Source: Paramacrobiotus metropolitanus
Lineage: Eukaryota; Tardigrada; Eutardigrada; Parachela; Macrobiotidae
Assembly: GCF_019649055.1 (NCBI RefSeq)
Contig: NW_026570257.1
Location: forward strand, 248,001 to 312,000
DNA: 64,000 bases
Direction of reading: 5' to 3'
Part shown: piece after piece, positions 44,712-55,000 of the stretch
Layout of the letters: each line of letters starts with the position of its first letter
Position numbering within the stretch: position 1 is the stretch's first letter
The notes under the pieces: model-generated
What the model saw: only the letters and a program-made list of their open reading frames with translations
Told to the model about the DNA's origin: nothing
The model's database searches: none
Translations under genes and position numbers: made by a program

Positions 44712-45049
44712 CTTTCTTCTTCAATCTGCAATTATAAAGCAATCCGTCATAGTAACCTTTTCCACGTCAATCTTTTCCATTCCTATCCATGTTAAGGCTT
44801 TCTATCATTTTTACGCCTATTCCGTTACTGAGCTGAGACTTTCCTAGCTCCTGCTGGCTTTCTATCACTGTAACGTGGTGACCTTTCTCACGTTATCAGC
44901 ACTCTCCGACTACTGTGACCTTTTCTATTAGTCCTATTGCTGCTTTCAGGTGACCTTTCCTAACACTTTTCTCTTTCGTTTTGAACTATTTTATGCTTTT
45001 TCTGTAATATGCAGGGTTCATTACTCGCTGCATATTACACTGTCGACAT
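44712..45049 (-). other. Spacer between the two accessory frames
   Basis: It has no frame of note. Three TGACCTTT copies occur within about 80 bases (around 44880, 44921 and 44950). It could hold splice or promoter signals for the downstream frame. Confidence 0.4.
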
Positions 45050-48000
45050 TCATTCTGCTTCTTTCTCTGGTGGTGGTAACGGTGGAAAATCTATCCGGCC
45101 ATCGCTGTTGATGTGAACTGCTTCGTCCGCAATCAAAGCTTCCACCGCATTCTTGATCCATTCCTTATCTTTCTCGATGTTCAATTCGCCCAATTCATAA
45201 TGAACGGCCATGAAATTTGAAAGGTCACCCCATGACGCTCCGTTGGTACCTCCGATGGCGTCCAAAGCCACGTCTGTGATGGCTATCTTCCATGCCTCTA
45301 ATGCCATTGGAAGTCTAGGAGTACGCTCTCGGCCCTGTTTCGGTAGGTAATAAATGACCTTGTTGTCCTTGTTGTATTTACATCCTAATTTCCCTTCCTT
45401 GTATGCTCGTTTCAGAACTCTTTCGGTCATATTGAGTGACGACCTCCCCTTCGAGTTTTCAGCCACTTGTCTCTTCAGTTCGGGGCCAAGTAGTTCGCCT
45501 TCTCTGACCATCTGGAGCGTATTTTGGACTTCCTTCCATGTACGGTTGTTTACGTCCAATGCCGGCCCTAACGTGTAATCTGTAGCCTCCTTCACTGGTG
45601 TATCGCTACTTTTCTGGGAGGATGTCGAATCCGTTGGGTCAGCTGTCGCTGTTTCATCGATCCTCAGCTTTGCCAATGATCCTGATGATGACCCCGCTGA
45701 TTTTGGTTCGGCTGTCTTCTTCTCCTCTTGCGGCAAAGTCTCTTGACCTTTTAGATCGCCAACCGACTTCGATCGTTCCTTCTCAAAGACCTCCTTTAAT
45801 GGTATGAACAGTGATTTGTGAAACACCTGTCGCGCCGAATCCGCTTCAGCTTCTGCCGCTGCCTTATCCATCGGGAGCATGACCTTTTCTTTCTCCCGTT
45901 TGTCTGAAGTCTCATGACCTTTCGGTTGAACTTCTGCGGTAGTTCCAGATGTCTTTTGACCTTTCGACTGTTCATCTTTTTCTGTCGCAGGTCCAGAAGG
46001 AGCCGTTATTGTAGTATCGTCATCACTTCCCGATTCCGAGTCCATTGGTCCTTTTTTCCTCGGCACTTTCGGGGCTTGTGATTTCAACCTCGCCGCTGCA
46101 TCTTCTTCGGCCGTTTTCTGTGCAATCTGATCCAATATCGGAGTTGACGGGTCTCCGCTCGATGGGACTATGACCTTTTCCGTATCCTGACTGTCAGACA
46201 TGTGACAGTGGATTTGTCTTTCCGGTGGTATCAAACCAACTCTCGTGTATCGGATTGGATGTCCTTTATTTGCGTTTGTTGTGGCAAGGACATTCTGTTT
46301 AATCAACTTTGGCAGTACGCGCTCGGTTGCCGTGTCGATCTCCTTTATCATCCCGTTCCCATCATTCCAAACTGCGTTAATATATTGGCTAATCCGATGG
46401 CTTGTTGATCCTAACGGGCTTGTCATTCCTGCGATTGCCCTTTCTACTCGCATTGGGACCGCTTCATTCGGAGTAGTCAGCGCTTTGTCCGAACTGGCAG
46501 GTCTGAACAGCTTGGCTTTATACGAAAAGTTTGGGTGCTTTTGGATAAGTTTCCCTGCACTCCGTGCGAATTCCAATACAACGTCGAACTTTCGTTTAGT
46601 GAAGCTGCGACTCTGTTTCTTCAGATAAGTCTTCAGGCCCGCTTTAAATTTCGCTGTCACCGATGCTGTTCTTATTCGTGTGAAATTCTTCTCGGCTCCG
46701 TTATACGCGTTGATGATTTCATCGACCGTGGTCAAATTGTCGTCGTCTGAACCATCGAACTCTTCATCTGAGGTGAAATCCAGTTCACTCTCTCCATCTG
46801 GTTCAGTGTAATTGATCATTGCCATTGCGTCGACTTTTATGGCTGTCTTGACCTTTCCTTTTGTCTTAACGGGTTCGCTCTTTGCTTTTTGCCTTTTATC
46901 CAGTGCTTCCGCTAAGCTCCTTGGTTCAGTGGTTCTTGATCGTGTCGTTTTCGAATCCGCATGTGACCTTGCACTGACCGTCGAAGTGCTTGGAAGGCTC
47001 ACTTCCGATGCCTCCGATTCACGCGACGTCTCCCGTTTCGCTTTTTCGCGGATCTGTTTGTCCTTGCGCTCTTTTGGCGTGGATGCAGAGATGACGATGG
47101 GGACAACTTGTTTCACTGCTATGACCTTTCCTTTGGGTTTTGATGGCTCTGCTGTAGCCGATTGGATAACTTTCTTTGACTTCGTAGGTGTCGATGACCT
47201 TTCTTCAACTTCACCAACTGACTCGTCCAATATCTCAACATCATGAGACGCTGGTTCGTCTCTTTTCTTTGATCCTTCCCTTTTCTTCTTCCCGGTGCTT
47301 GTGCTATCGCTTTCATCACCGCTCTTTTTCTTCTTATCTTCTTCCTCCTGTCGTTTCTTCTTCTCTTCTTCCTCCCGTCGTTTCTTGAGAAAATCGCCTT
47401 TCTTAACCTTGTCACGGTTCATGGCCTCTTCCAATCTGGGCGCTTTCCTCGGTTTGACTTTTGAGGGCTTCACTTTTGAGGGCTTTTTATGCTTGTCGGT
47501 CGTTTCTTCGTCTGAGCCTTCTTCCTCAGGTGGGTTATCGTCTTCCGACTCTGGTTCGTCGTCACCAGGTGGATTACAATGGGCACAGTTTGGTTCATCA
47601 CACTGAAGGTGCTCATGACTTCCTTGGGCAATCTCGAGTACTCTTTGTAGCGAGCGTCTGGCCCCTCCTGTTTCAGTTACATTTGCCGACGTGCCCTGCG
47701 CCTCTTCCGTCTCTCCGGCTCCGCCTTCTTGTGCCGGGGGATGAATTTCCAAGTGTCTTGTCTCTTTCGGAGATCCCTGTGAGGCGACCTCCCATAAAGG
47801 GTTCTTCTTAGCGTCGTAAAATACCGTTTTGTACGTTCCGTCTTCCATTCGTCTTGTGAGTCGGAAATGTGCTCCATCGATCTCCGCTCGATGCCGCATC
47901 ATGCCAATCAGTGTGCTCGCTTGAACCACGGCATCTGTTCGGTCACTTTCAGGTATCAAATCCCATAACTGCTCAATGGCTGCCTGATTCGCGTTTCGGG

Positions 48001-50068
48001 CGCTCTCTTCTGATACATCCCATGGAGCATATGGAATCGGGTCTCCTGTTATTGGGTCGACTATTACTGCAGTTATGGTTTCCACCGCTTCTCCATTACT
48101 AGCGAAAAGTCTGAGGGTGACCTTTCTGCTTGTCGCCTCTGTATATCTCAGGACCGACTCATAATCATCTGACGATCGTTTCTTCGGATCTGGATCCGCC
48201 GTCGGTTTTGAGCGGGTTCTTTCTTTGGTCAACAATTTGCCGTCCGTTGTGTATGTGTATGCCAAATGGTCATCATTTGTGCCCACTTTGATACGGATCC
48301 ATGCATCTTCTTCGGTTGCAACTTTAGATACCACGTGCTTCATCATCTGAATGATAACTCTTGGGTTATGACGTTCTTCTGGGGGAATAAACTGTAGCGC
48401 CTCATTAACTACCGTTTTTGACTCTTCCCCAATGGCATCCTTAACTGACCTATCCGCGAGGGGATTATACGAGTCGATCTCTTTATTTGTTTTCTTGTCA
48501 ACTATTCGTGCGGTGACCTTACGTTCTTTATGGTCTTCCCCAGTGTATTTGGCAGTGAAACTTCTACACTTCGGGAATCGAATCTGACCTTCTGTTCCAG
48601 CTGGTGTGGGTGGCACACTCTTTCTACCCACTGGGACTGGGCCTTGTGGCTTTGCCGGCTCAGCTGGTGTTGCTTTACCTGACGTGGCCTTCTTCGTTCG
48701 CTGCCCTTTCTTGTCAGTTTCTTTTGGGCTTATCGTTGGTGACCTTGCTCTTTTTCCACTCTTCGTGGCTCCGCTAGATGGTTCTGTAACCGAACTAGTA
48801 CGTCCACGTACTGATCCTGCGGTCGAGCTGGCCCATGACCTTTCTGCTCGTTCAGTTAATTCGGCATCAATCTTTCTCTTTGTTGCCAACAGATCCTCGT
48901 CCGTCATTTCGCCGACCGGGGCGTTCTTTTCAGCTATTGGTTTGGATGGTCCCGCGACGCTGGTAGTCGGCGTCTGTCTTGTTTCTGGGAACACCTTGAG
49001 ATATCGAAGGATCTTTTCGACAGTCTCCGGCCACCTTCTACCTTTTATTGTCGGGTGATATTGCCACATCGATGCAACTTGGATTGCGTATTCCTTACGC
49101 TTTGCTTCGACCTGCTTCGTCTTATCTTTCATGGCAATGTGGCATGGTTTGATAACAGCTTCCAAGCTGATTAACTTTCCATACCATGCGTGTTCGTCTT
49201 CAACTCGCATGTGGATTCTGTAAAGGTCACGGCATTTCCGATTGAAGTCGCGAATGGCTTCTAAATCGGTTTCCGTCAGTTTTTCCTTTTTATCCACGAT
49301 TAAATTCAGGTTTGGGTCATCGTCCCTCAAGTCCAAAGGGAGCTTCGGTGCGTATTCGTGTAATGAGGGTTCGCCTGGGGGCGTAAGCCGTAAGCCATCT
49401 GGTCCAGTCTGCTCCAAGTTGGGACCCAGTGACGGTAAAATGCCTCTCGGTCGCCTTCCTCCTCTGTGTGGCGAATTACGGTGAGGGCGCTGCGCTCCAA
49501 GTTGCTGCGGTGTTCTCATGCGAGGCGCTCCGATGTCCGACAATGACAAGCCTCCCGTCTCCGGAAAAGGCGGTAATATCGGAGATGACCTATATGATCG
49601 CGCTGGAGTTACCATCATTCCACCGAATCCTCCCTGTCCCGTAAATCGGCTTGGTGTAGTCTGTTGTGGTGGCGGCATCAACATTCTTGCCGGTCCCATT
49701 ATCATCTGTGAGGGTCCCGACGGTGGGGTATACGATCCCGGGTACGGTTGATAAGGGGTGCCCGTTACTTGTCCCGAATACTGGGTTCCGGCAGGTGAGC
49801 CGTGGTGCACCCAGCTAACCGTGTCCTGGTAATTCATCTGCTGTCCTGGATCGTGATACACGTAATACCCTTGGTCGCCATAGTAACCTCCTTGAACTGT
49901 TCCGGGTTCGTTCTGAGCCGTTCCCGCTGACGACGTCGATCCTTCACCATATGAGGTGTCATAGCCGTATTCACCTTCCATTCTTATAGGTGTCGATGCT
50001 TTTAATGGGTTTCCAATACTTTCCGAATCAGAATTATCCGAGTTTTGCCGTTCCAGTCTTTCCATCAA
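45050..50068 (-). CDS. Retroelement accessory frame 1 (~1670 residues)
   Basis: A very long open frame between integrase and accessory frame 2; the first ATG is at 50065. The N terminus is low-complexity (Gly, Tyr, Pro, Gln). Two copies of a ~95-residue domain lie at about residues 511-605 and 660-752, sharing the pattern VTARIVD/ITAVIVD, a Tyr-Pro step, FIPPEERH or LIPESDR, then a Met-rich helix. Next come a long Lys/Glu-rich, probably disordered stretch (PSKVKPSKVKP, RREEEEKKKRQEEEDKKKK), a basic helical region near 1150-1260, and a C-terminal alpha-helical block. No signal peptide, membrane span or furin-like site was seen, so it is not an evident envelope. It might be a second structural protein. 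The family is unknown to me. Confidence 0.6.
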   Translation of the reverse strand: MMERLERQNSDNSDSESIGNPLKASTPIRMEGEYGYDTSYGEGSTSSAGTAQNEPGTVQGGYYGDQGYYVYHDPGQQMNYQDTVSWVHHGSPAGTQYSGQVTGTPYQPYPGSYTPPSGPSQMIMGPARMLMPPPQQTTPSRFTGQGGFGGMMVTPARSYRSSPILPPFPETGGLSLSDIGAPRMRTPQQLGAQRPHRNSPHRGGRRPRGILPSLGPNLEQTGPDGLRLTPPGEPSLHEYAPKLPLDLRDDDPNLNLIVDKKEKLTETDLEAIRDFNRKCRDLYRIHMRVEDEHAWYGKLISLEAVIKPCHIAMKDKTKQVEAKRKEYAIQVASMWQYHPTIKGRRWPETVEKILRYLKVFPETRQTPTTSVAGPSKPIAEKNAPVGEMTDEDLLATKRKIDAELTERAERSWASSTAGSVRGRTSSVTEPSSGATKSGKRARSPTISPKETDKKGQRTKKATSGKATPAEPAKPQGPVPVGRKSVPPTPAGTEGQIRFPKCRSFTAKYTGEDHKERKVTARIVDKKTNKEIDSYNPLADRSVKDAIGEESKTVVNEALQFIPPEERHNPRVIIQMMKHVVSKVATEEDAWIRIKVGTNDDHLAYTYTTDGKLLTKERTRSKPTADPDPKKRSSDDYESVLRYTEATSRKVTLRLFASNGEAVETITAVIVDPITGDPIPYAPWDVSEESARNANQAAIEQLWDLIPESDRTDAVVQASTLIGMMRHRAEIDGAHFRLTRRMEDGTYKTVFYDAKKNPLWEVASQGSPKETRHLEIHPPAQEGGAGETEEAQGTSANVTETGGARRSLQRVLEIAQGSHEHLQCDEPNCAHCNPPGDDEPESEDDNPPEEEGSDEETTDKHKKPSKVKPSKVKPRKAPRLEEAMNRDKVKKGDFLKKRREEEEKKKRQEEEDKKKKSGDESDSTSTGKKKREGSKKRDEPASHDVEILDESVGEVEERSSTPTKSKKVIQSATAEPSKPKGKVIAVKQVVPIVISASTPKERKDKQIREKAKRETSRESEASEVSLPSTSTVSARSHADSKTTRSRTTEPRSLAEALDKRQKAKSEPVKTKGKVKTAIKVDAMAMINYTEPDGESELDFTSDEEFDGSDDDNLTTVDEIINAYNGAEKNFTRIRTASVTAKFKAGLKTYLKKQSRSFTKRKFDVVLEFARSAGKLIQKHPNFSYKAKLFRPASSDKALTTPNEAVPMRVERAIAGMTSPLGSTSHRISQYINAVWNDGNGMIKEIDTATERVLPKLIKQNVLATTNANKGHPIRYTRVGLIPPERQIHCHMSDSQDTEKVIVPSSGDPSTPILDQIAQKTAEEDAAARLKSQAPKVPRKKGPMDSESGSDDDTTITAPSGPATEKDEQSKGQKTSGTTAEVQPKGHETSDKREKEKVMLPMDKAAAEAEADSARQVFHKSLFIPLKEVFEKERSKSVGDLKGQETLPQEEKKTAEPKSAGSSSGSLAKLRIDETATADPTDSTSSQKSSDTPVKEATDYTLGPALDVNNRTWKEVQNTLQMVREGELLGPELKRQVAENSKGRSSLNMTERVLKRAYKEGKLGCKYNKDNKVIYYLPKQGRERTPRLPMALEAWKIAITDVALDAIGGTNGASWGDLSNFMAVHYELGELNIEKDKEWIKNAVEALIADEAVHINSDGRIDFPPLPPPEKEAE

Positions 50069-50192
50069 CTGTGCTTACCTTCTATAAAGATGAAACAATA
50101 AAGGTTAACTTTTTGCACAGTGATGACCTTTCTTTTTGCCTTCCCAACTCCTATTTTTAATCTAGTGTGACCCCTTATTTATGTCTATGTGG

Positions 50193-52085
50193 TTATTTGT
50201 TCTCGCGTCCTTTAGTTATCCGATCAAGGAGTTCTTTCTCGGCTGCGTCCTCAGGTTCGCCTTTTTGGGTTAGCAGTTCCGTAGGAGTTGGTTTCTTCTT
50301 CTTCTGCTTGACCTTTCGCTCGTTGATTGCTTTCGCTATATCGCGGCCCAATTGTTCAGCTTTTGATTTGACCGTCTCTATCTCCTCTTTTCTCTGCTTT
50401 ATGAGGTCGTCCTCATTACCGGTACCAGTGCGTGGTTCGAAAAAATTCGGGTCACGCTCTAATATCTCAGCGTCCGTACGCTGTTTCGAAAGGTCATCCT
50501 TATCTTCGGTAGCAGTGCGTGGTTCGAAAAAGGATTGTTGCAGGTCCTTTTTGGAGGTGCGCTCTGGTACTTTGGAGGTCGGTTCGTTGTCTTTTTCCAG
50601 TGACCTTTCTGCCAAATTACCAGCCTCTGCGTTCAACTTGATTGTGACTGCTGTTTCGAAATCCTTATCCTCTTTCCGCTTTCTTCCTCCTTCCTTTGTA
50701 GGTTTGTCTTCCTTTTCCATTTCAGGTAGCAGAGGTGGTTCGAAAAATTGATTGGTACAATTTTTTGAAGCATGCTCGGTTTCTACCATTTCTTTTTCGT
50801 TCGACATTCGTTGCGAATCTTTCTCTTCGGGTAATGGTGGGTGCCACGGCTTTAACCGATCAATCGAAACCACTTTTAGATCCGCTTCCTTCTTCGGATT
50901 CTGTTCGATGACCTCCGCTTCGTTTGTTCGCGGGAAGCTAAGAATTTTCCACACTTTATCGTATTTCGACTTGAAGTCCGACTGGTTTTCTTTCTTCCCC
51001 TGTTTTGTATCTTTTGGAAGTCGTATAAGTACCAAATCGCCCACTTTGAAATTCGGCTCCGATTTCTTCTTATTATAAATTTCCGCATTTTTCTCGTATG
51101 CATCTTTGATGTTACATCTCGCCACTTCTTCGGCAAAGGTCAAGTTCTTTTTCATGGTCTCCACCCATTCGTCTGGAGTTCCGTAATCATCGGGTATATT
51201 CGTTTTTGTAACCACATCTTCCGGCATTGTCATTTCTCTGCCGTGTAGCATATAGTATGCTGAATATCCCGTTGTGGCGTGCACGACTCTGTTCATCGCC
51301 GAAATAACATATGGGAGATACTTGTTAAACTTTCGTTCATTTCCCGCTTTTAGGTATTGCGCCAAACCATCAGCAATCGTCTGCATCTGTCTCTCCACTT
51401 GGCCTTGACCTTCTGGATGATACGCCGTTCCAAATGTGTGTTTAATCTTAAACACATTTGTGACCTTTGTCAGTACTTCAGCCGTAAAGTGCCGTCCCCG
51501 ATCCGTGTGTAGGATGTGCGGTGCTCCGTGTACCAATATCACGTGCTTCACGAACACTTTAGCGAATTCTTTGGCCGTTGCCGTCTTCATTGGTACCGCA
51601 ATCACATATTTCGTCAGTTGATCAATAAACACCGCTATGTATTTATATCCACGTTTCTTGGTCGGTAACAAAGGTCCTTTCAAGTCAGCGTACACTCGAA
51701 AGAACGGATGTCCCACTTTAATCTCTTGCAGTTTTCCCGGTGGGCATTTTCTTGGTGTCTTGCGGAACTGGCAACCTTGGCAGGCGAGTATGTAATTCTT
51801 CACATCTGTACTCATCCTGTCCCAGTAGTATCGGAGTCTTATCGCTGACAATGTCTTTTCGAATCCCAAGTGACCTGCTGCTTTCTCGTCGTGCAATGCG
51901 TGGATTATCGCTCTTCGCATTGACAACGGTACCACATATGACCTTTCAAATCTCCCATTCTTATCTTTTACCCGGTACAATATGCCGTTCCACAATTGGT
52001 AATGTACTTCGAATTTCGATCTTGTTTCCGCATCTGGTAAATGTTCCAGTTCGTCTATAATCATTGCCAGATGGGGATCTTTCAA
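50193..52085 (-). CDS. Retroelement integrase frame (630 residues)
   Basis: The N-terminal zinc-binding HHCC region is visible (HDEKAAGHLG, then CQGCQFRKTP). The DDE catalytic core follows: Asp in YADLKGP, Asp in HTDRGRHFT, and Glu in HPEGQGQVER. A C-terminal chromatin- or DNA-binding-type segment (FKVGDLVLIRLP) precedes a long charged tail with repeated FFEPRTxT blocks (about 50.4-50.5 kb and 50.75 kb). Integrase inserts the element's cDNA into the host genome. It overlaps the end of the reverse transcriptase frame by four bases. The charged tail is longer than is usual for gypsy integrases and contains several octamers. Confidence 0.85.
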   Translation of the reverse strand: MKDPHLAMIIDELEHLPDAETRSKFEVHYQLWNGILYRVKDKNGRFERSYVVPLSMRRAIIHALHDEKAAGHLGFEKTLSAIRLRYYWDRMSTDVKNYILACQGCQFRKTPRKCPPGKLQEIKVGHPFFRVYADLKGPLLPTKKRGYKYIAVFIDQLTKYVIAVPMKTATAKEFAKVFVKHVILVHGAPHILHTDRGRHFTAEVLTKVTNVFKIKHTFGTAYHPEGQGQVERQMQTIADGLAQYLKAGNERKFNKYLPYVISAMNRVVHATTGYSAYYMLHGREMTMPEDVVTKTNIPDDYGTPDEWVETMKKNLTFAEEVARCNIKDAYEKNAEIYNKKKSEPNFKVGDLVLIRLPKDTKQGKKENQSDFKSKYDKVWKILSFPRTNEAEVIEQNPKKEADLKVVSIDRLKPWHPPLPEEKDSQRMSNEKEMVETEHASKNCTNQFFEPPLLPEMEKEDKPTKEGGRKRKEDKDFETAVTIKLNAEAGNLAERSLEKDNEPTSKVPERTSKKDLQQSFFEPRTATEDKDDLSKQRTDAEILERDPNFFEPRTGTGNEDDLIKQRKEEIETVKSKAEQLGRDIAKAINERKVKQKKKKPTPTELLTQKGEPEDAAEKELLDRITKGRENK

Positions 52086-55000
52086 TTGTTTGTTTCGCAG
52101 CTGTAGATTGAGTCATCTTCTTCTTCTTCGTCACCTTGCAGGTTAACGATGCGCACTGTTGCTGTACTGAGTTCGTTCCAATCTCTGATGACCTTACAGC
52201 GTGGTAACGGCTTATACCTCTTTCTCGTCTGTTTTGGGAATCTCAGCAACTTAATGGGACATTCGTTCAACGCCTGTGTAACTTTGTCCGTTTCCCAAAG
52301 GTCATCTCTCTTCTCCGCTGCTTCATCGAGTCCAGTGACCTTTCCATTTTGGACTTCGGCATCTATTTCAAGTCCGGTGACCTTTAAGTCACTAACGGTG
52401 GGCAACCAACTTTTTACACGATTCACATTAGCTTCTATTTCAGCCGACTCATTCGCCGTAGCTGAAGTGACCTTTAATCGTTTTTCTCTTTGTTCCACCA
52501 TCTGCAGGAACAGCTGTCCAATTTCAATTGCGGGTTCCTTCGTGTCAAATTCCTTCTTATAATCTTCAAAATTTGGGATCTCATCAAATTCCTCTTCTTG
52601 ACACGTCGGGCCTTCAATTGGCGCTCTTGATAACGCGTCCGCGTTGTCACAATATTTTCCCGGTTTGTATTCGATTTTAAACTGGTGGCCTTGTAGTGCC
52701 ATTGCCCATCTTGTTAAGCGTGGGTTCATTCCAACTTTATTCGTTTCTGACCTTAGCAGGTTAGTAAGCGCCTGATGATCCGTCCTTACGGTGAATTCTG
52801 CGTAATCAATGTACGGCTTGAATTTCCTGACAGCGAACACTACTGCCAGACATTCCCATTCTGTTACACCGTAATTCTTCTCCGCTCCATGTAGGACGCG
52901 ACTCGCATACGCGATTGGATGTCCATCTTGTGACAACACAGCTCCAATTCCTTCTTTACTTGCGTCGCATTCGATTACGGTCGGTTTTGCAGGGTCAAAC
53001 TTTGCCAATACCGGACCTTCACATAACAGTTGTTTTAGACTGTTGAACTCTTCTTCATGTACTGCTGTCCAGTCTTTTTTGACATGTTTATCTTGTCTCA
53101 ACAGTTCATACAAATGGCTCGTCTTCTGGGCATATCCCATTATGAATTTGCGATAGTAGTTTGCCAATCCAAGGAATGACCTTAATTGCCTTTCAGTTTG
53201 AGGCCGTTTGAATTCCGAGACCGCGGTGACCTTTTCTGGGTCCATTCTGATTCCATCTTCGCTGAGTATGTGACCCAGGAATCCCATTTGTCTCATCCCA
53301 AATTCACACTTAGTTGGTTTGATGGTGAATCCCGCTTCAACCAGACTCATTAAGACATTCCTCAAATTCTGCATGAAAATTTCCCAAGTTTTTCCGGCGA
53401 AGATTACGTCATCGATGTACCCGAAAACGCAACCCTTTCTTTTCGCTTTCAAAAGTACTTTATCCATACACAATTGAAATGTTGCTGGTCCGTTGCATAC
53501 GCCAAATGGCATCCTTTTAAACCGGTACATTCCATCTTGCGTAACAAAGGTCGTCTTATTGATTGACGCTGGATCCATTGGGATCTGCCAGAATCCACTT
53601 TGTAAATCCATTTTTCCGTAATATTTGTTGCCTGCACACGCGTCAAGCAGTTCATCTGGGTTTGGTAGCGGGTAGTTATTCTTTCTTGTCCGCTTGTTGA
53701 GCATGATGTAATTGACGCAAAATCGCGTTCCCATTGTTCCGTCGCCATTTTTCTTTATTGCCAGTACGACTGGGAAACTCCATTCGGCATCTGACGGTTC
53801 AATTACATCTTGTGCTAACATTTCTTCGATATGCTTCGTTATAAACTCACGGCCTGTCCAACTCGTTCTGGCCGGGTTGCATTTGACTGGTTTCGCGTCT
53901 CCCGTATCGATTACATGGGTGACCCCTTTGACATCTCCATATGGTTTCTTTGATGTGGGTAAGACCTTCCAGAATTCCCAGAATGCGTTATACACGTCGT
54001 TCATCTGCTCTTGGGTAAGGTCAGGTCCCAATTTCAAGTTTTCAATTATCTTTTTCAATTCAGCTTTCGTTGTGTCGTCCACCTCCGGGTCCTCGAGTAC
54101 GTTCTTTACTGTCCCGGCGTTGACCTTTACATTTTCCATATGCTCGTACGGTTCGACGTATCCGAGAAGCTGATTTTTCTTCACGATCCGATATTTGCTA
54201 CTGTGATTCGCAATAACGATCTCGAAGTACTTTCCTCTGTGGTCCGTCACTCCTGCCAACGGTTGCACCTCAGTTTCCACTTGTGGGACCGGTGTAAACA
54301 TCAACTTGTTTTGAGCCGGTGCATATTTTCCCATCTTGACCTTTACACGTGTGCAGTTTGACGGTTTCAACTTGATTCGTTGGTCACTGTAGACTTTAAT
54401 CACATCTTTCGACATTCTAGCTTTCTCCACTTTCAACCTTCTGACTTTAATATCCTTTTCTTTTTCCTCATCCACTTCGTCATCCTCATCCAAGTCCATT
54501 AAATCCTCTTGCTCCGAAAGGTCACTTACACCTGAATCTTCCGAAGTTGTTGAGTTATCACTTGAACTCGTCCACTCTGAATCTGAGTTACTGCTCTCAT
54601 ATTCTTGTACAGTAGCTTGACCTTTGTTAGCTTTTTCAATTGGGCGCTCATCAACTCCTTCGTCTTCTGATGAAAGGTCACTTTCGTTTTCCCGCGAATC
54701 GCTAAGTTTTTTCGCTTTCGAATTTTTGAGCAGAGGTTTGTCCCTTTCTTTTGCCTTTCGTCCGTTTCGTGCGGCGACTCTTGGGTGACTCCTTGCTACC
54801 CGAATTCTCGTTGGTGACCTTTCTGATTGATCGGAGTTTGACCTTTCTTCGTCCGATTTTGACTTTTCCAGTTCATTTATTTCTTCAAGGCTCGTTAATG
54901 GCTTTTCGGTCAACTCGACCGGCGGACATTCCTCACCGTTATCGAGTGACCTTTCCCCGTTTTTTGCCTCAGTTACTGGGTTTTGTTGTTCGTTCGATAT

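Noticed and set aside
45354-49751. Plus-strand frames of 60-150 residues opposite accessory frame 1
   Set aside because: They are antisense shadows of a long, compositionally biased coding frame.
41970-50068. Calling the accessory frames an envelope gene
   Set aside because: No signal peptide, membrane segment or processing site was visible in either frame.
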